Assembly: GCA_002297865.1 (NCBI GenBank)
Contig: DBKX01000122.1
Span: forward strand, 13,730 to 77,729
DNA from: Lachnoclostridium sp. UBA739
Lineage (GTDB): Bacteria; Bacillota_A; Clostridia; Lachnospirales; Lachnospiraceae
Length of the DNA stretch: 64,000 nucleotides
Direction of reading: 5' to 3'
Numbering within the stretch: the first letter of the stretch is position 1; each line of letters starts with the position of its first letter. This document shows, in pieces, positions 50,346 through 59,034 of this stretch. The position numbers were made by a program, and so were the translations under genes. The notes beneath the pieces are model-generated. The model was not told where the DNA came from. It was given only the letters and a program-made list of their open reading frames with translations, and did no database searches.

Positions 50346-53300
50346 TAAAATGCTCCTCCTAGTCTTGTTTTTCTTTTATTGATTGTATTTATTTCTGCAT
50401 CCATGTATTTGGCTGTTGCCTTAGCAATCTGTTTTCCATCTACATCGATAGATACATTTACACCACTGTTCTTTGTTAATAGAGAAACCATCTGTAAAAG
50501 AAGCTCGTTTTGAGTTCTCAATGCTTCTGTAAGTTCGTTGTTGCCACTACTAGAAGTCTGTTCTACGCTTCCAATTCCAGCACCAGCCATAACACCAGCA
50601 GCTCTCATTTCAGTTGCAACATCATAAGCAGAAGGTACATGTATAGAATCGGTTAATCCAAATGCACTTCTACTTACAGAAGAACTATAATTCATAGCCA
50701 TATCTGACATAAATGCTTTCTTAGCTTTACCACTTCCTGAATCGCCAGATCCTGATTTATCTTTAGTGAATATATTCGCAACGAAGTTTTTGGCCTTTGG
50801 AACCCAACCATTCCACCAGTCTTTTAATTCATCCCATTTGGTTTTAATCTGACCAGTAGTTGTATTTACGCTCTTGGTAAGGTCCGAATTTAAGTCCTCC
50901 ATCTTTTTAACAGCACCATCGCGGGTATCTTGGGCAGCCTTGATTGTATCATCTTTCTGACGGTTTGCTTCTTCAATCATCTTATCTGCTTGCTCTTTGG
51001 AAATAGTTCCAGTTTCATCACGCATTTTGATAATCGATTTAACTACCTTGTCATATTCTTCTTCTGCGGCTGATATAGCTTTATCTCTTTGTTCGTTCAA
51101 GTTTTTGATATGCTCCGAAGCCATTTCTGCGGTCATACGGCCATCATAAGACTTCATACGTTCTAAGATAAGGCTTGCTTCAATTTCTTGTTCAGAAAGA
51201 GCATTAACGCTTTCCTCACGCATTTTGTTTTGAATATCCGTGACAGTTTGATATTCTTCTTCCGTTAACTCTCTATTTTTATCAGCAGCCGTCTGTAAGA
51301 TCTGATTAATCTGGTCCTGATATCCTTGGATAGCCATCTGTTTATCGGAATAGTATTTATTAGTTTTTTGAAGGATTCCTTTTTCTCCTTCTTCTGAAAT
51401 TGCATCACTCTTAGCAAAGAAGGCAGATAGAGTTGTTACATTCTCATTACAAGTTGCCGCATAACCTTCCTTAATTGTGTTAGCCATTTCAGCAAACTGT
51501 GTTTTCATACTTTCAACAGTTTCTTTTGTGATAACAGTAGAGCTTGTATATAATCCATACATGGAATTTCTAACGCCATCATCCATTGCTATATAAGCAC
51601 CCACGGCTGTTGCTGTTGCTTCTGAAATTTCCTGTACGTTTCTTTGTGTTTCGATAGATACGTTTCCAAATTCATCAATCACCGTCTTGCTTGTAACTGT
51701 TACTTCGTCAGCAAATAAATCTACTGCTGGTATAGCTTCTTTCTTTAATTCATGCGCGATTAAAGCTCCAGTTCCAACAATTAATGCTCCACCTGCGACC
51801 CATGGTGCTGCGGCTGCAGCCATACCGCCTAAAGCTGTTGCAAATGTTCCAAGACCACCCGTTGCTGCGGCTCCTGCGGCTACTCCTGCAGCTTCTGCAG
51901 CTCCTGCAACTGCAGTTGTAGCGACCGATGTTGAACCCAAGAGTTTTGCAACACTTCCACCGAATTTTATAATGCTACCTAATCCGGATGTTAAGCCACC
52001 AAGCATTTTAATAGCCCCAGTTCCAGCGACTGCGAATAATCCTAATTTAACGATCATCTCTTTTGTCTCTGGACTCAACTCTTCAAACTTAGTAAGCCAT
52101 TCACTAACCTTAGCAATGAAATCATTGATAACTGGAAGTAGCGTCTTTCCTATCTGAATACCAATGGCTTCGAGTTGTGACTTCAATGTTTCAATCTGGC
52201 CGTCTGTTGTGTCACTCATGACACCGTACATTTCTTCCAATGCACCCTTTGAATTTGCGATGGACTTCTCTAGATCGTTATATCTTTCATCACTAACTTT
52301 TAAGGCGTTATTTAATGCTGTAAGCTGTGTTTTACCACCTAATGCAGCTAAGGCCATATCTGCCTGTTCATCTGTCATTTTCTTAGTGGCTTCCATAATA
52401 TCGCCTAATACAACTTCCAACCCTCTAAACTTTCCTGCGGAGTCATATGTGCTTACACCTAATTTTTTCAATGCTCCTTCTGTTGTTGAAGTTGTACCCA
52501 TTAAGTTAACCATTACGGATTGCAGACTTCGACCTGCTTCGGATCCTTTTAGACCATTATCAGCAAGAACGGAAAGGACTTTGGCACTTTCTTGTAATGG
52601 AACTCCCATCTTGTTCATTGTTCCACCACATAGAACATATGCTTCCATCATCTGAACCGCTGATGTATTTGCGTTCCTTGAACATTGAGCTACCAGGTCA
52701 AGGTATTCTCCCATCTGTTCCGCTTCCATTCCCATAGCTGACATGGAATCCGTTGCTAAATCTGTTACAGTAGCCATGTCGGCGTTAAATGCGATAGAAG
52801 CCTTGACATTGGGTTCAATGGCAGCAAGCATTTGATTGGTATTATAACCAGCAAGGGCTAAGTAGTTAAATGATTCAGCAACGTCAGAAGCCGAAGCACC
52901 AGCGATACTTTTACCAAGAGCTGTTGCTTTATCAGTAAGTTTAGCCATTTCATCAGCACTAGCACTTGAAGTCGCTTGCACCTGGGCCATGGCTTTTTCA
53001 AAAGATACACTTACTTTAGCAGCACCCACTCCAATAGCAGTCAATGGAGCTGCCACGCCCAAAGCCAACTTATTACCTACGTTACTGATTTTCTTACCAG
53101 CAGCTTGAAACTTGTCACCCGTAGCATTTAATGTGTCACCAAGGTTACTTAAAGATTGTTTCGCCTGATCTAACTTAAAGTTTTTTAGTGACTCCGACGC
53201 GTCTTTTACTTCCCTATCTAACTTATTAAATTCTGTTTCTGACTTATTAAGTTCCGTTTGTAAGCTAGTTAACCTACCATTTGTACTGACAATCCTAGTT

Positions 53301-53710
53301 TCAAGATTTTGTTTAGACTTATCTAACTTCTCAATTTCATCTTTAAGAGCCTTAGCTTCTTTCGAGTTCTTTCCATACTTCTGACATGCTTCATCATACT
53401 TTTTGTTAGAAGAAGCAAGTTTGGAATCAACCTCTCCATATTTCTTTGTAAGCTCTGATAAGGTTGTCTTTGTCTTATTTACTTCATTTTGGTATAAGGA
53501 AACCTTCTTCCCCTGTAATTCGAGTTTGTCAGTAAGATTTTTTACCTTACTCTTTGCTCCGTCCATGGAGCTAGCAAAGTCCTTTGTGGAAGAAGCTACC
53601 TTTCCAAATTCACTTTCAGTCAGCTTGACTTGTCTATTTACATCCTGGATTTGCTTAGCGAATGATGAGCTGTTCAATATCAGCGATACCGTAAGTTTTT
53701 GATCCGACAC
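50345..53710 (-). CDS. Tail tape measure protein
   Basis: An 1121-residue TP901-type tape measure protein that sets tail length. A long N-terminal coiled coil (residues 20-210) is followed by the conserved module SFEKAMAQVQATSSASADEMAKLTDKATALGKSI, hydrophobic Ala/Gly-rich segments (about 560-650) and a further helical region. Start is GTG 53710 with a GGTGG site upstream; no better ATG exists. Confidence 0.94.
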   Translation of the reverse strand: MSDQKLTVSLILNSSSFAKQIQDVNRQVKLTESEFGKVASSTKDFASSMDGAKSKVKNLTDKLELQGKKVSLYQNEVNKTKTTLSELTKKYGEVDSKLASSNKKYDEACQKYGKNSKEAKALKDEIEKLDKSKQNLETRIVSTNGRLTSLQTELNKSETEFNKLDREVKDASESLKNFKLDQAKQSLSNLGDTLNATGDKFQAAGKKISNVGNKLALGVAAPLTAIGVGAAKVSVSFEKAMAQVQATSSASADEMAKLTDKATALGKSIAGASASDVAESFNYLALAGYNTNQMLAAIEPNVKASIAFNADMATVTDLATDSMSAMGMEAEQMGEYLDLVAQCSRNANTSAVQMMEAYVLCGGTMNKMGVPLQESAKVLSVLADNGLKGSEAGRSLQSVMVNLMGTTSTTEGALKKLGVSTYDSAGKFRGLEVVLGDIMEATKKMTDEQADMALAALGGKTQLTALNNALKVSDERYNDLEKSIANSKGALEEMYGVMSDTTDGQIETLKSQLEAIGIQIGKTLLPVINDFIAKVSEWLTKFEELSPETKEMIVKLGLFAVAGTGAIKMLGGLTSGLGSIIKFGGSVAKLLGSTSVATTAVAGAAEAAGVAAGAAATGGLGTFATALGGMAAAAAPWVAGGALIVGTGALIAHELKKEAIPAVDLFADEVTVTSKTVIDEFGNVSIETQRNVQEISEATATAVGAYIAMDDGVRNSMYGLYTSSTVITKETVESMKTQFAEMANTIKEGYAATCNENVTTLSAFFAKSDAISEEGEKGILQKTNKYYSDKQMAIQGYQDQINQILQTAADKNRELTEEEYQTVTDIQNKMREESVNALSEQEIEASLILERMKSYDGRMTAEMASEHIKNLNEQRDKAISAAEEEYDKVVKSIIKMRDETGTISKEQADKMIEEANRQKDDTIKAAQDTRDGAVKKMEDLNSDLTKSVNTTTGQIKTKWDELKDWWNGWVPKAKNFVANIFTKDKSGSGDSGSGKAKKAFMSDMAMNYSSSVSRSAFGLTDSIHVPSAYDVATEMRAAGVMAGAGIGSVEQTSSSGNNELTEALRTQNELLLQMVSLLTKNSGVNVSIDVDGKQIAKATAKYMDAEINTINKRKTRLGGAF

Positions 53711-53727
53711 TCTTTTCCACCATCCTT

Positions 53728-53944
53728 CTATAAGCTAATTTCATCTATAAATTTTTCTTCCTGAGTGTAATCAGGAACGTTCGATTTCTTATCATTCTTA
53801 TCTGGCACTTTATTAAAATCTTTGTGAACACGTACCAGCTCAAAAATATATCTCAAATCATTTTGGAGGATTTCTTCCTCACTCATATTGAGGAAGACCC
53901 TACACACATAAGAGATCCAGTACCAGTCTATTTCATCGTTTTTT
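53728..53944 (-). CDS. Tail assembly chaperone, frameshifted extension (gpT-like)
   Basis: In the -1 frame relative to the gene at 53928-54260, an open stretch without its own start continues for about 70 codons (NDEIDWYWISYVCRVFLNMSEEEI ... to the stop at 53730-53728). The run of six A on the minus strand (53944-53939, codons CAA AAA ACG) is the likely slip site just before the zero-frame stop. A gpG-gpGT pair ahead of the tape measure gene is a conserved siphophage feature. The DWYW pattern fits gpT extensions. Confidence 0.7.
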
Positions 53945-54260
53945 GAACTGCTTCTACGTTTTTTTCCTTACCTGCTGGCGGAAATGCTAATGAGATTGCT
54001 TCCATAAGAGGATTTAAAAGTTCTTCCATTTCGTCAAAATAAAGAGACTCTACAAAGTCAACGCCCACTGGCTTTCCGTTTTTCTTTAAGCAGGCACCTA
54101 GTAAGATTGAAACTGGTAGTAAATCTCCACTTTCCATCTCCGCTAATACTTTCATAAATCCTTTACGTGCGGTTTTTTCTACTGCAATCATGGCTCCCAC
54201 ATTAACCACGATTTCTAAATGTTCACCTTTTACTGTCACTGGGACTGAATTTCTTATCAT
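53928..54260 (-). CDS. Tail assembly chaperone (gpG-like)
   Basis: A 110-residue protein in the gpG position between major tail protein and tape measure. Its body (VPVTVKGEHLEIVVNVGAMIAVEKTARKGFMKVL) is typical of small Firmicute phage tail chaperones. The last codons contain the six-A slip run, giving a second, longer product by -1 frameshift. A phage -10-like TTCAATATAAATAC and a terminator hairpin lie upstream. Confidence 0.82.
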   Translation of the reverse strand: MIRNSVPVTVKGEHLEIVVNVGAMIAVEKTARKGFMKVLAEMESGDLLPVSILLGACLKKNGKPVGVDFVESLYFDEMEELLNPLMEAISLAFPPAGKEKNVEAVQKTMK

Positions 54261-54308
54261 ATCTGTTTTCCTCCAAGTTAAAATTTCGTTTTTATTTCAT
54301 GTTTTTAA

Positions 54309-54353
54309 GAAAAAAAATAAATACTGCGAGAAATTAAATTCTCAACAGTATTT
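54309..54353 (-). terminator. Strong hairpin with T-run between major tail protein and chaperone
   Basis: On the minus strand AAATACTG pairs with CAGTATTT and GAGAA with TTCTC, followed by a T-rich run. The phage -10 variant ends where the stem begins. It probably limits read-through so that the major tail protein is made in excess. Confidence 0.82.
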
Positions 54354-54370
54354 ATATTGAATAATATTTG

Positions 54371-54955
54371 TTACTCTGGTAACTGAACTTCATCAAACCA
54401 GTTAGTAATCATTTCCTGTAATGCGATATCTGCGTCGCCATCTCCGATAAGAGTATCAGAATCTGCTGTTGCAGCCATCTTTCCATTAGAAGCTAACGGG
54501 ATAAATGTACCAACTAGTTTTACAGTTGCAGATTCAACAGAATCTTCCTGTGTAGCATATTCAGATTCAGTTCTTGCTAAAGTACCTTTATAAAGGACCA
54601 TGTATCTAAATCCACCTTTAGATTTTGGCGCTCTAAATAAAAGAGCAACTTCCATTGGCATATCATCTCCACCCTGAACTAGAACACCATTCTTGTACTC
54701 TTTACCAGTGATTAAGGCTTCTAATTCAGTTGTTAGATAACCAAGTTCGATTGTAATTTCCTTTCCAGCTGTCTTAGAGAAAGACTGCTCGATTACGTCA
54801 TCTGAATAGAACTTAGATTGCTCTACTGTATCAGATACTGACACGTTGATAAGAGATGGAACTCTGATTGGTTTATCCCAAGTTGGTGTTCCACCTGGTG
54901 TATCTTTTGTTAATTTAGCTATATGCATGTCGCGACAGCCCACAATTCTGCTCAT
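54371..54955 (-). CDS. Major tail protein
   Basis: A 194-residue tail tube protein. It has the phi13/TP901-like look: GGTPTWDKPIRVPSLINVSVSDTVEQSKFYSDDVIEQSF, then a beta-rich middle and a FIPLASNGKMAATADSD segment. ATG 54955 is nine bases after AGGAGG; the in-frame TTG at 54961 is too close. A terminator follows, consistent with high relative expression. Confidence 0.9.
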   Translation of the reverse strand: MSRIVGCRDMHIAKLTKDTPGGTPTWDKPIRVPSLINVSVSDTVEQSKFYSDDVIEQSFSKTAGKEITIELGYLTTELEALITGKEYKNGVLVQGGDDMPMEVALLFRAPKSKGGFRYMVLYKGTLARTESEYATQEDSVESATVKLVGTFIPLASNGKMAATADSDTLIGDGDADIALQEMITNWFDEVQLPE

Positions 54956-54988
54956 ATACAATTTCCTCCTAATTAAAAAAACTGCCGA

Positions 54989-55330
54989 TTACTCGACAGC
55001 TTGGTAATATACAAAGGCCATAGGCTGATTAAAAACTTTTTCTTTTTCTAACCATTCTGTAGCCGGTATTTGATTCTTTATGAAGCCATTTTCTTTCATG
55101 GCTTTTATGATTTCTTTCTTTAGGTTTTCAAAGTTATACTCTGGTTTAGAGAAGAGGTTAACTGAAATCATAGAAAGTGTCCCTTCCTCTTCATCATCGG
55201 CAAAATCATAAGGAGTTTCAGAAACGTTAAATACTATGAATGGAAATTTTCCATCGTCCTCTCTCGTAAGAAACTCAACTGGAACACCTAAAGGAAGTAA
55301 TGCTTCCATCACTTTTCTTTTTACACTCAT
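54989..55330 (-). CDS. Tail terminator/completion protein (DUF3168-like)
   Basis: A 113-residue protein in the gpU-like slot before the major tail protein. The pattern VMEALLPLGVPVEFL...FPFIVFNVSE...ISVNLFSK fits tail completion proteins of the DUF3168 type. Its ATG overlaps the stop of the upstream gene (TAATG). Assignment mainly by position and pattern. Confidence 0.78.
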   Translation of the reverse strand: MSVKRKVMEALLPLGVPVEFLTREDDGKFPFIVFNVSETPYDFADDEEEGTLSMISVNLFSKPEYNFENLKKEIIKAMKENGFIKNQIPATEWLEKEKVFNQPMAFVYYQAVE

Positions 55331-55737
55331 TACAGTTTCAGCTCCTTATTTATAATTGTAAGCATCAGCTTAGCAGCAACCCCTTTCGCTTTTTCAAAAG
55401 AGTGGTCCATCCACAACGATCCAGCGTGGTATTTTCCTGTTCGATGGTTCTTATAACCATAGTGCTGGAAATATACACCCTGCACATTTTCCCAATTTGA
55501 CCCGTTTACAATACCAACCTGAATATATTTGTTCTTAGCTGCAGATGTCTTTATCTTTCCTGGTTTTAGGCTTTCAGCACCTTTTCCAGTATTTCTAGGA
55601 GCATCTTTCTTTTGCTGCTCTACAATTACCTGACTTGCAGCTTTTAGGGCATTATTGCCGATTTTATTACCAACCTGACCCATGGTATCTAGTTTCTTTA
55701 TAAGGTCATCAAAACCTTCCATACGAAAGCTACTCAT
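55330..55737 (-). CDS. HK97 gp10-like head-tail joining protein
   Basis: A 135-residue protein of the HK97 gp10 family. It starts with FDDLIKKLDTMGQVGNKIGNNALKAASQVIVEQQKKDAPRNTG, the family signature, and continues into a beta-rich C-terminus. It overlaps both neighbours by a few bases, typical of this operon. Confidence 0.88.
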   Translation of the reverse strand: MSSFRMEGFDDLIKKLDTMGQVGNKIGNNALKAASQVIVEQQKKDAPRNTGKGAESLKPGKIKTSAAKNKYIQVGIVNGSNWENVQGVYFQHYGYKNHRTGKYHAGSLWMDHSFEKAKGVAAKLMLTIINKELKL

Positions 55738-56056
55738 TTGCTAATGTAATCCTTAAAAATCTTCTCTCGAAGTTTATATCTTCAATATCAGTAATTGAGT
55801 ATCTGATACCATTTAGTTCAACCGTATCGTTGTTATTAATATCAGCAAACCTAATTACACACTTAATTTTGGGCCTAACAATATTGATAGTAGATGTGGC
55901 TCCAAAGTCACTATCAGTCGTTTGGTATTTTTCCAAGGCCGCTTTACATTTTAAAACCACTTTATGAGTTTTTGTTTTGAATCCTTCTGGATCCACTGTT
56001 TCGGTATATCTGTAAATTACGATATTATGCTTTAATAAACCTGGATTAATTATCAT
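55730..56056 (-). CDS. Head closure protein (SPP1 gp16-like)
   Basis: A 108-residue small beta protein. The order N-terminal LLKHNIVIYRYTETVDPEGF and C-terminal IRYSITDIEDINFERRFLRITL fits the phage head-tail adaptor family. It closes the capsid portal after packaging. It overlaps its neighbours in the joining-gene cluster. Confidence 0.85.
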   Translation of the reverse strand: MIINPGLLKHNIVIYRYTETVDPEGFKTKTHKVVLKCKAALEKYQTTDSDFGATSTINIVRPKIKCVIRFADINNNDTVELNGIRYSITDIEDINFERRFLRITLANE

Positions 56057-56343
56057 AGATGATGTACCATATCCAGGTCGATAAATCTATCAAAGATAGC
56101 ATTTACATACCTAGAACCCTTAATTGATTTGTTTTCATAAAATTCAGCTACTAACATAAGAACTGGAATGGAATAATACTCATTTTCCTCAATCTTATCT
56201 TCTGTAAGGCCTGTGTACTTAACTAAGTAGTGTTTTGCTGCGTCAAGGTACATTTGAAGTTCCATTTCATCCTCACTACCAGCCCCTATCGGCAGTCTTA
56301 GATAATTTTGTACAACTTCAAGGTTTATTTCACTAATCTTCAA
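56053..56343 (-). CDS. Head-tail connector protein (HK97 gp6-like)
   Basis: A 96-residue helical protein. VVQNYLRLPIGAGSEDEMELQMYLDAAKHYLVKYTGL is the usual connector N-terminus, followed by helices PVLMLVAEFYENK. It forms the ring under the portal. It overlaps the downstream and upstream genes. Confidence 0.87.
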   Translation of the reverse strand: MKISEINLEVVQNYLRLPIGAGSEDEMELQMYLDAAKHYLVKYTGLTEDKIEENEYYSIPVLMLVAEFYENKSIKGSRYVNAIFDRFIDLDMVHHL

Positions 56344-56548
56344 CGACTTTCTTCTTCTTCGTTGTTTTCTTAGGTTTTTCAGGGGCTTCTTCTTTTACTT
56401 CCACTTGTTCCTCGATTACAACTGCGTATTTTGCACCCACATAGGCTTCCGCCAGCTTTTCATCGATAGAAACACCTGTCTCGTAAACATTGAGATTGTG
56501 GAACGTCTGCTTCTCTGTAACTGCAGAAACAATCATTTTGATTTTCAT
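56333..56548 (-). CDS. Small Lys/Glu-rich protein
   Basis: A 71-residue protein with a short beta-like N-terminus and a charged tail (EEAPEKPKKTTKKKKVVED). It stands between capsid and connector genes where many phages have a small decoration or Rho-N-type protein; the role here is unknown. GGAGG precedes the ATG. Confidence 0.75.
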   Translation of the reverse strand: MKIKMIVSAVTEKQTFHNLNVYETGVSIDEKLAEAYVGAKYAVVIEEQVEVKEEAPEKPKKTTKKKKVVED

Positions 56549-56564
56549 GAACTAGCCTCCTTTT

Positions 56565-56639
56565 AAAAATAAAACAGTCCCAGGAATGAACCCGAGACTG
56601 TTATTGTATTACATATTTATATTATATAATAAACTATGC
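56565..56639 (-). terminator. Terminator preceded by a phage -10, after the capsid gene
   Basis: On the minus strand TATAATATAAATATG (about 56611-56625) lies directly after the capsid stop, followed by AACAGTC paired with GACTGTT and TTATTTTT. It should reduce transcription beyond the capsid gene while a new start may refill it. Confidence 0.72.
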
Positions 56640-57779
56640 TAATTCAACAAATCTGATGGCTTCTGGCTGAACGATTTTCACGTCTACATAAGCATCAAGA
56701 ACTAATGTTACAGTTCCTTTTAAAGCGTTGTGTCTATCACCATCGATAGTTTTTAATCCAACTTCTTTCTTAACCATACCTTTGAATGCATGAGCGAAGT
56801 TTGCTAAGAAGATTTTACCTTTAGCAGCATCATTGATTAAGATAGTTAAACCAAATAATTTATAAGCGATAGTTCCATCAACTTCCTGTGCTCTCACAAC
56901 GTAGAAGTGTCCGTTACCATCTTTCATAGCAGCTAATTTCTCAAACGCTGCTCTATCCATTACCCATTTTGCACCTGTTTGGTAAACAGTTTTCATGTTA
57001 GCAGCCATTTTCATCATATCATCGATAGTTAATGTTCCAGGTACGCCTAATTCAACTTTGCAAGTTTCTGGAGCATTTACAAGACCTTCAATAGATTTTG
57101 TTCCATCACCAGTAACCATTGCTCTATCTAATGCGTAACCAAGTCTACGGAATAATAATTCCTGAGAGTAAGCAACTACATCGATACCAGCATCGTTGAT
57201 TAATTTTTGAGATAACTCGATAGCTGCACCAGCTCTTTTCTGAGTTAATTCAACAAAATCTGTTTTAACGTCAGCTAATGTTAATTCTTCATCTTCACCA
57301 ACGAAACCAGCTTCACCAAGCTGTTTTTCTCTAGCTACTCTTAATGTACCTGCAACTGGTGTTAATTTTGGTACTTCTGCAAATAATGGAGCAACCTCTG
57401 GAAGAGTTTTCACTAATTCACCGTGAAGGTACTCAGGTACTAAATGGCCGTTTGCACCGTAAGTCATTGCTCTAACTTCTTCGCCATCTGTCTTTCTAAG
57501 GTACTGCTCTACGCCTCTTACTTCTAGTTCTTTGTTCATTTCCATACTTCTTTCTTCTCCTTTAAGATCGTTATTTTCTACAACTTCAACAACCGCGCCT
57601 TCTTTTGCACGCTCTTCTGTTGCTTTGATTTCATTGTTTAAATCTTCTATTTCAGCTTTTAAAGCTATATATTTTTCATTCTCTTCATCTGTTAGACCTC
57701 TAACTTCTGTCTCGCAAGCAGCTAATAATTCCTCTGCCTGTGCGATAAGAGAATTTTTCTTTTCAATTAACTTTTTCAT
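56634..57779 (-). CDS. Major capsid protein (HK97 fold)
   Basis: A 381-residue HK97-type capsid protein. The N-terminal 100 residues form a coiled-coil delta/scaffold domain (KKLIEKKNSLIAQAEELLAACE, then EDLNNEIKATEE), removed by the protease encoded next door. The body has VPEYLHGELVKTLPEVAPLF, SQKLINDAGIDVVAY and GDGTKSIEGL, common HK97-capsid patterns. AGGAGGA precedes the ATG. Confidence 0.95.
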   Translation of the reverse strand: MKKLIEKKNSLIAQAEELLAACETEVRGLTDEENEKYIALKAEIEDLNNEIKATEERAKEGAVVEVVENNDLKGEERSMEMNKELEVRGVEQYLRKTDGEEVRAMTYGANGHLVPEYLHGELVKTLPEVAPLFAEVPKLTPVAGTLRVAREKQLGEAGFVGEDEELTLADVKTDFVELTQKRAGAAIELSQKLINDAGIDVVAYSQELLFRRLGYALDRAMVTGDGTKSIEGLVNAPETCKVELGVPGTLTIDDMMKMAANMKTVYQTGAKWVMDRAAFEKLAAMKDGNGHFYVVRAQEVDGTIAYKLFGLTILINDAAKGKIFLANFAHAFKGMVKKEVGLKTIDGDRHNALKGTVTLVLDAYVDVKIVQPEAIRFVELA

Positions 57780-57790
57780 TGAAAATCCTC

Positions 57791-58729
57791 CTATTTAAGT
57801 CCTTGTAGTTCTTTGTATTTATGGAATAAATCCATGATCTTTGCCTTATCATCAACCTCTGGTGCCGATACCACTTCATCCTCTTTTGGAGTTTCCGTTT
57901 GAACAGGCTCATTCACTTCCGGATTGCTTTCCGAAATCATGCTATCTTCCTTTTTGCTTTCTTCTTGAATCGTTTCTGAATCATTTTTGATTTTTTCTAT
58001 AATTATTTTATCATCGTTTTGTAATTCATTCTGATTCGTCTTTACTTCTTCACTATTACTATTTGAAATCATTTCCTCATTTTTTGTAATTTCCTTTGCG
58101 GTCGTTTTTTCATTAGACTGCATTAATTCAGCAAGAAGTTCTTTTTTAAGCTCAGCCTTCAACGCATCAACGTCAATTGCTCTTTCTTCGACCTCTTCAT
58201 CAAGTTCTTTTGGAATCTCAACATCTTCGATAAGGTCAATTCCACGTGCTGCGATTGCAGATTGCGGATAAGCTGGATTTCGAACAGCCGAAACCTCTAG
58301 TAGTTCTAAGCTTTCAATCATTCTTTCATAAATTCCATCAACACCCTTTTTCCAGCTGTCTTTGACAACCTTGAACCCAAAGCTCATGTGAGAAATAACC
58401 TTCTCGCTCATAAGAGTGTAAAAATCTTTACCATAGCTTGTAGGGGCGATTTTGGCTCTCATTTTTAAGCCTTCTTCATCTTCCCAAAGCTGCAGCGAAC
58501 CATTTTCAGTAGTTGCCAGTAATGCTTCTTGCTTGTGTTCTCCAAGGAAGTCAATACGTCTTGCTTCTTGAATTGCTTTATCAAATGCACCCTTGACGAT
58601 CTGCTCTCTAAATTTCTTTCTGTTACCGAGAACATGAGACCAACTTCCTGTTTCATTTACTAATCCTTCAACAACTAAATCATCATTACTTGTAAATTCA
58701 GTCGAAGAGGACAAAACCCTAAGCTCCAT
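57791..58729 (-). CDS. HK97-family prohead protease with acidic C-terminal tail
   Basis: About 312 residues. The first 190 residues are the U35/HK97 protease: FLGEHKQE (His), SHMSFGFKV (Ser) and VSAVRNPAYP. The C-terminal 120 residues are acidic and repetitive (Glu/Asn/Ser), likely a scaffold-like extension. ATG 58729 is proposed as start; GTG 58750 and TTG 58738 are in frame, but GTG directly abuts AGGAG, so the start is uncertain. Confidence 0.88.
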   Translation of the reverse strand: MELRVLSSSTEFTSNDDLVVEGLVNETGSWSHVLGNRKKFREQIVKGAFDKAIQEARRIDFLGEHKQEALLATTENGSLQLWEDEEGLKMRAKIAPTSYGKDFYTLMSEKVISHMSFGFKVVKDSWKKGVDGIYERMIESLELLEVSAVRNPAYPQSAIAARGIDLIEDVEIPKELDEEVEERAIDVDALKAELKKELLAELMQSNEKTTAKEITKNEEMISNSNSEEVKTNQNELQNDDKIIIEKIKNDSETIQEESKKEDSMISESNPEVNEPVQTETPKEDEVVSAPEVDDKAKIMDLFHKYKELQGLK

Positions 58730-58812
58730 CTTTTCCAATTCCCTTTTCACCTCCTGTAATTAATCAAAACAAAAAAGCACATCCGGATAACCAGACATGC
58801 TTTCAATAAACT

Positions 58813-59034
58813 TTACCAACCTGAATTATTTCTCTTATTGCCTTTCTTGTTTAATTCGACAATCAGACTTGTTAGCACGGAAACAACACCAATAGACAAT
58901 ATCAATGTTGGCACTCCGTAAGTTATTTTGATAAAATACAGAATGAAGATAATTCCGACCAGTAAACAATAATTACTGAAGTTCCTGATCAGGTGCTGAA
59001 GGGTCACTGTCAGAGCTTGAACCACTTTGTTCAT
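58813..59034 (-). CDS. Small membrane protein overlapping the portal gene
   Basis: A 73-residue protein with two hydrophobic segments (about residues 20-37 and 40-58), overlapping the portal 3' end by 62 bases in another frame. ATG 59034 is chosen because GGAGAAG precedes it. Position between portal and protease is unusual for a membrane protein; possibly a holin-like or superinfection factor (inference). Confidence 0.62.
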   Translation of the reverse strand: MNKVVQALTVTLQHLIRNFSNYCLLVGIIFILYFIKITYGVPTLILSIGVVSVLTSLIVELNKKGNKRNNSGW

